Below, piece after piece: positions 62,602 through 64,000 of a stretch of 64,000 nt of DNA. Both the position numbers and the translations under genes were made by a program. Source of the stretch: an uncultured Thiodictyon sp. (lineage in GTDB: Bacteria > Pseudomonadota > Gammaproteobacteria > Chromatiales > Chromatiaceae); the NCBI RefSeq assembly GCF_903946935.1, contig NZ_CAJAXH010000089.1, forward strand, positions 1 through 64,000. Reading direction: 5' to 3'. How positions within the stretch are numbered: the stretch's first letter is position 1; every line of letters begins with the position of its first letter. Under the pieces are notes generated by a model. It ran no database searches and was not told the origin of the DNA. It saw nothing but the letters and a program-made list of their open reading frames with translations.

Positions 62602-63330
62602 ATGGCAGTGAATTTCAGATCATCGGCGGGCGAGGCACCCCCCGCCTTCGAGTTGAAGGCGGCGGGTTTTACCTTGCCAGTCATTCGCCTGTTGAACGGC
62701 GACATGGAGGCGCTGGCCGAGCAGATCGGCGTCAAGGTGGAGCAGGCCCCGGACTTCTTTCGCCACACGCCGGTGGTGATCGACCTCGGGGGCTTTCCAG
62801 AGGGGGGGGCGGTCGAGTTTCCACTCCTGGTGGGTCTGCTGCGTGGGTATGGGATGATACCCTTTGGTGTACGCGGCGGAACCAAGACGCAAAATGCGGC
62901 GGCCGAGGCGATGGAGCTGGCGATTCTAGGGGATGCCTATCTGCGCCCAGGCAAGGCGGCACCCGCGTCCGAGCCGGCGCCGGAGACGCCCCGGCGGGGC
63001 CTGCCGACCTTCACCCTGGTGACCCGCCCGGTGCGCTCCGGACAGGAGATCTATGCGGCGGGCGGCGACCTGTCGGTGGTCGCGTCAGTGAGTTCGGGCG
63101 CGGAGGTGGCGGCGGATGGCAACATCCATATCTATGGCTGCCTGCGCGGACGCGCGCTGGCGGGTAACCGCGGCAATGCCGACGCGCGCATCTTCTGCCA
63201 GGACCTCCAGGCCGAACTGGTCTCGGTGGCCGGGCATTACCGAATCAGCGAGAACATCCCGGCGGACCTGCGGGGTGTACCAGTGCAGGTCTTTCTGGAC
63301 CAGAAGGTCTTGCGGATCGAGAAAATTTGA
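62602..63330 (+). CDS. minC: Septum site-determining protein MinC
   Basis: ATG 62602 gives 242 residues. The N-terminal domain (FELKAAGFTLPVIRLLNGDM) blocks FtsZ. The C-terminal beta-helix domain (RSGQEIYAAGGDLSVVASVS, then GAEVAADGNIHIYGCLRGRA) dimerises and binds MinD. A central linker of about 40 residues is Ala/Pro-rich. minD follows after 66 bases, the usual minC-minD order. Confidence 0.95.
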   Translation: MAVNFRSSAGEAPPAFELKAAGFTLPVIRLLNGDMEALAEQIGVKVEQAPDFFRHTPVVIDLGGFPEGGAVEFPLLVGLLRGYGMIPFGVRGGTKTQNAAAEAMELAILGDAYLRPGKAAPASEPAPETPRRGLPTFTLVTRPVRSGQEIYAAGGDLSVVASVSSGAEVAADGNIHIYGCLRGRALAGNRGNADARIFCQDLQAELVSVAGHYRISENIPADLRGVPVQVFLDQKVLRIEKI

Positions 63331-63396
63331 GGCTAAACGGCGGGTCCAGGGTGCCTTGAGCAGGTGCCTGAACACCCAAGTAAGGAGGGCGGTAAC

Positions 63397-64000
63397 TTGT
63401 CGAGAATCATCGTAATCACGTCGGGCAAAGGCGGTGTGGGCAAGACCACCACCTCCGCTGCACTGTCCATGGGGCTGGCCCAGCGGGGCCACCGGACCGT
63501 TGTCATCGACTTCGACGTCGGGCTGCGCAACCTGGACCTGATCATGGGCTGCGAACGGCGGGTCGTGTATGACTTCGTCAACGTGATCAACCACGAGGCC
63601 AATCTCAATCAGGCCCTGATCCGCGACAAGCGGTGCGACAACCTCTATGTGTTGCCGGCCTCGCAGACCCGTGACAAGGAGGCCCTGACCAAGGAGGGCG
63701 TGGGGCGGGTGCTGGATGAGCTCTCCCAGAGCTACGACTTCATCGTCTGCGACTCCCCGGCGGGGATCGAGCACGGCGCCACCATGGCCATGTACTACGC
63801 CGACGACGCGGTGGTGGTGACCAATCCGGAGGTCTCCTCGGTGCGCGACTCCGACCGTATGCTCGGTATCCTCTCGAGCAAGTCGCGCCGGGCCGAGACC
63901 AATGCCGAGCCGATCCGCGAACACCTGTTACTCACCCGCTATGACGTGCCGCGGGTGGAGAGCGGGGAGATGCTGAGTGTCAAGGACGTGCAGGACATCC
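63397..64000 (+). CDS. minD: Septum site-determining protein MinD (partial, runs off the window)
   Basis: TTG 63397 is chosen because AAGGAGG lies eight bases upstream and the protein then begins SRIIVITSGKGGVGKTTTSA, the standard MinD start with the deviant Walker A. About 201 codons are present, including DFDVGLRNLDLIMGCERRVV, CDSPAGIEHGA and TNPEVSSVRDSDR. The membrane-binding C-terminal helix lies beyond the window. With MinC it places the division site. Confidence 0.95.
   Translation, partial: MSRIIVITSGKGGVGKTTTSAALSMGLAQRGHRTVVIDFDVGLRNLDLIMGCERRVVYDFVNVINHEANLNQALIRDKRCDNLYVLPASQTRDKEALTKEGVGRVLDELSQSYDFIVCDSPAGIEHGATMAMYYADDAVVVTNPEVSSVRDSDRMLGILSSKSRRAETNAEPIREHLLLTRYDVPRVESGEMLSVKDVQDI

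Overview
The window is GC-rich chromosomal DNA of a gammaproteobacterium. The blocks nrdR-ribD-ribE, ffs-dnaX-ybaB-recR, minC-minD, purM-purN and ubiG support that class. The polysaccharide locus, an exosortase-type acyltransferase and the many dispersed palindromic repeats resemble purple sulfur bacteria (Chromatiaceae such as Thiodictyon, Thiocapsa or Thiocystis). That family assignment is inference. No rRNA, tRNA, CRISPR array or complete insertion sequence was seen.

Layout. (1) 0.3-18.6 kb is a surface polysaccharide and lipid-linked sugar region: an AT-rich GT-C transferase, a GT2 transferase with GtrA, a SPOR-like protein, an O-antigen ligase, Wza-type export protein, Wzc-type tyrosine kinase, a TPR protein, a Gly/Ala-repeat protein, a CpsB-type phosphatase, GalE, a YdcF-like protein, and a three-gene set resembling mycobacterial decaprenylphosphoryl-arabinose synthesis (HAD-UbiA fusion, DprE1-like, DprE2-like). 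(2) 18.6-35.5 kb is mostly housekeeping: a PgsA-like enzyme, purM-purN, a two-component system beside a DegP-type protease, a divergent acyltransferase/ThiF pair, a CDGSH protein, a YciK-like SDR, ubiG, glyA, nrdR, ribD, ribE and an unrecognised membrane protein. (3) 35.4-46.5 kb holds a YkgJ protein, a TIR-STAND-TPR gene broken by an amber codon, an Lrp regulator, a CNP1-like protein, a zinc metallopeptidase, argE, a GNAT-C39 fusion overlapping a RimK-type ligase, and a Sel1-repeat protein. (4) 46.5-58.7 kb is an accessory island of toxin-antitoxin modules, an intact SEFIR-NB-ARC-TPR protein, a decayed TIR-TPR gene, a truncated SDR, an NMT1-like protein and several repeat families. (5) 58.9-64 kb returns to core genes: ffs, dnaX, ybaB, recR, an HIT protein, a MITE-like element, minC and a partial minD.

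The most striking feature is the decay pattern in the island. Three toxin genes (PIN, DUF3368-like, MazF-like) each sit behind an intact antitoxin and keep only the first few codons and the C-terminal end, with the middle removed. A TIR gene lost its central domains and an SDR lost its catalytic middle in the same way. Three TIR/SEFIR STAND-type genes lie within 20 kb; only the SEFIR gene is intact. This looks like a defence island whose lethal effectors have been removed while antitoxins were kept.

Also notable are the complete DprE1/DprE2/UbiA-like set in a Gram-negative genome and two compact pairs of possible unknown chemistry: acyltransferase with ThiF, and GNAT-C39 with a RimK-type ligase.
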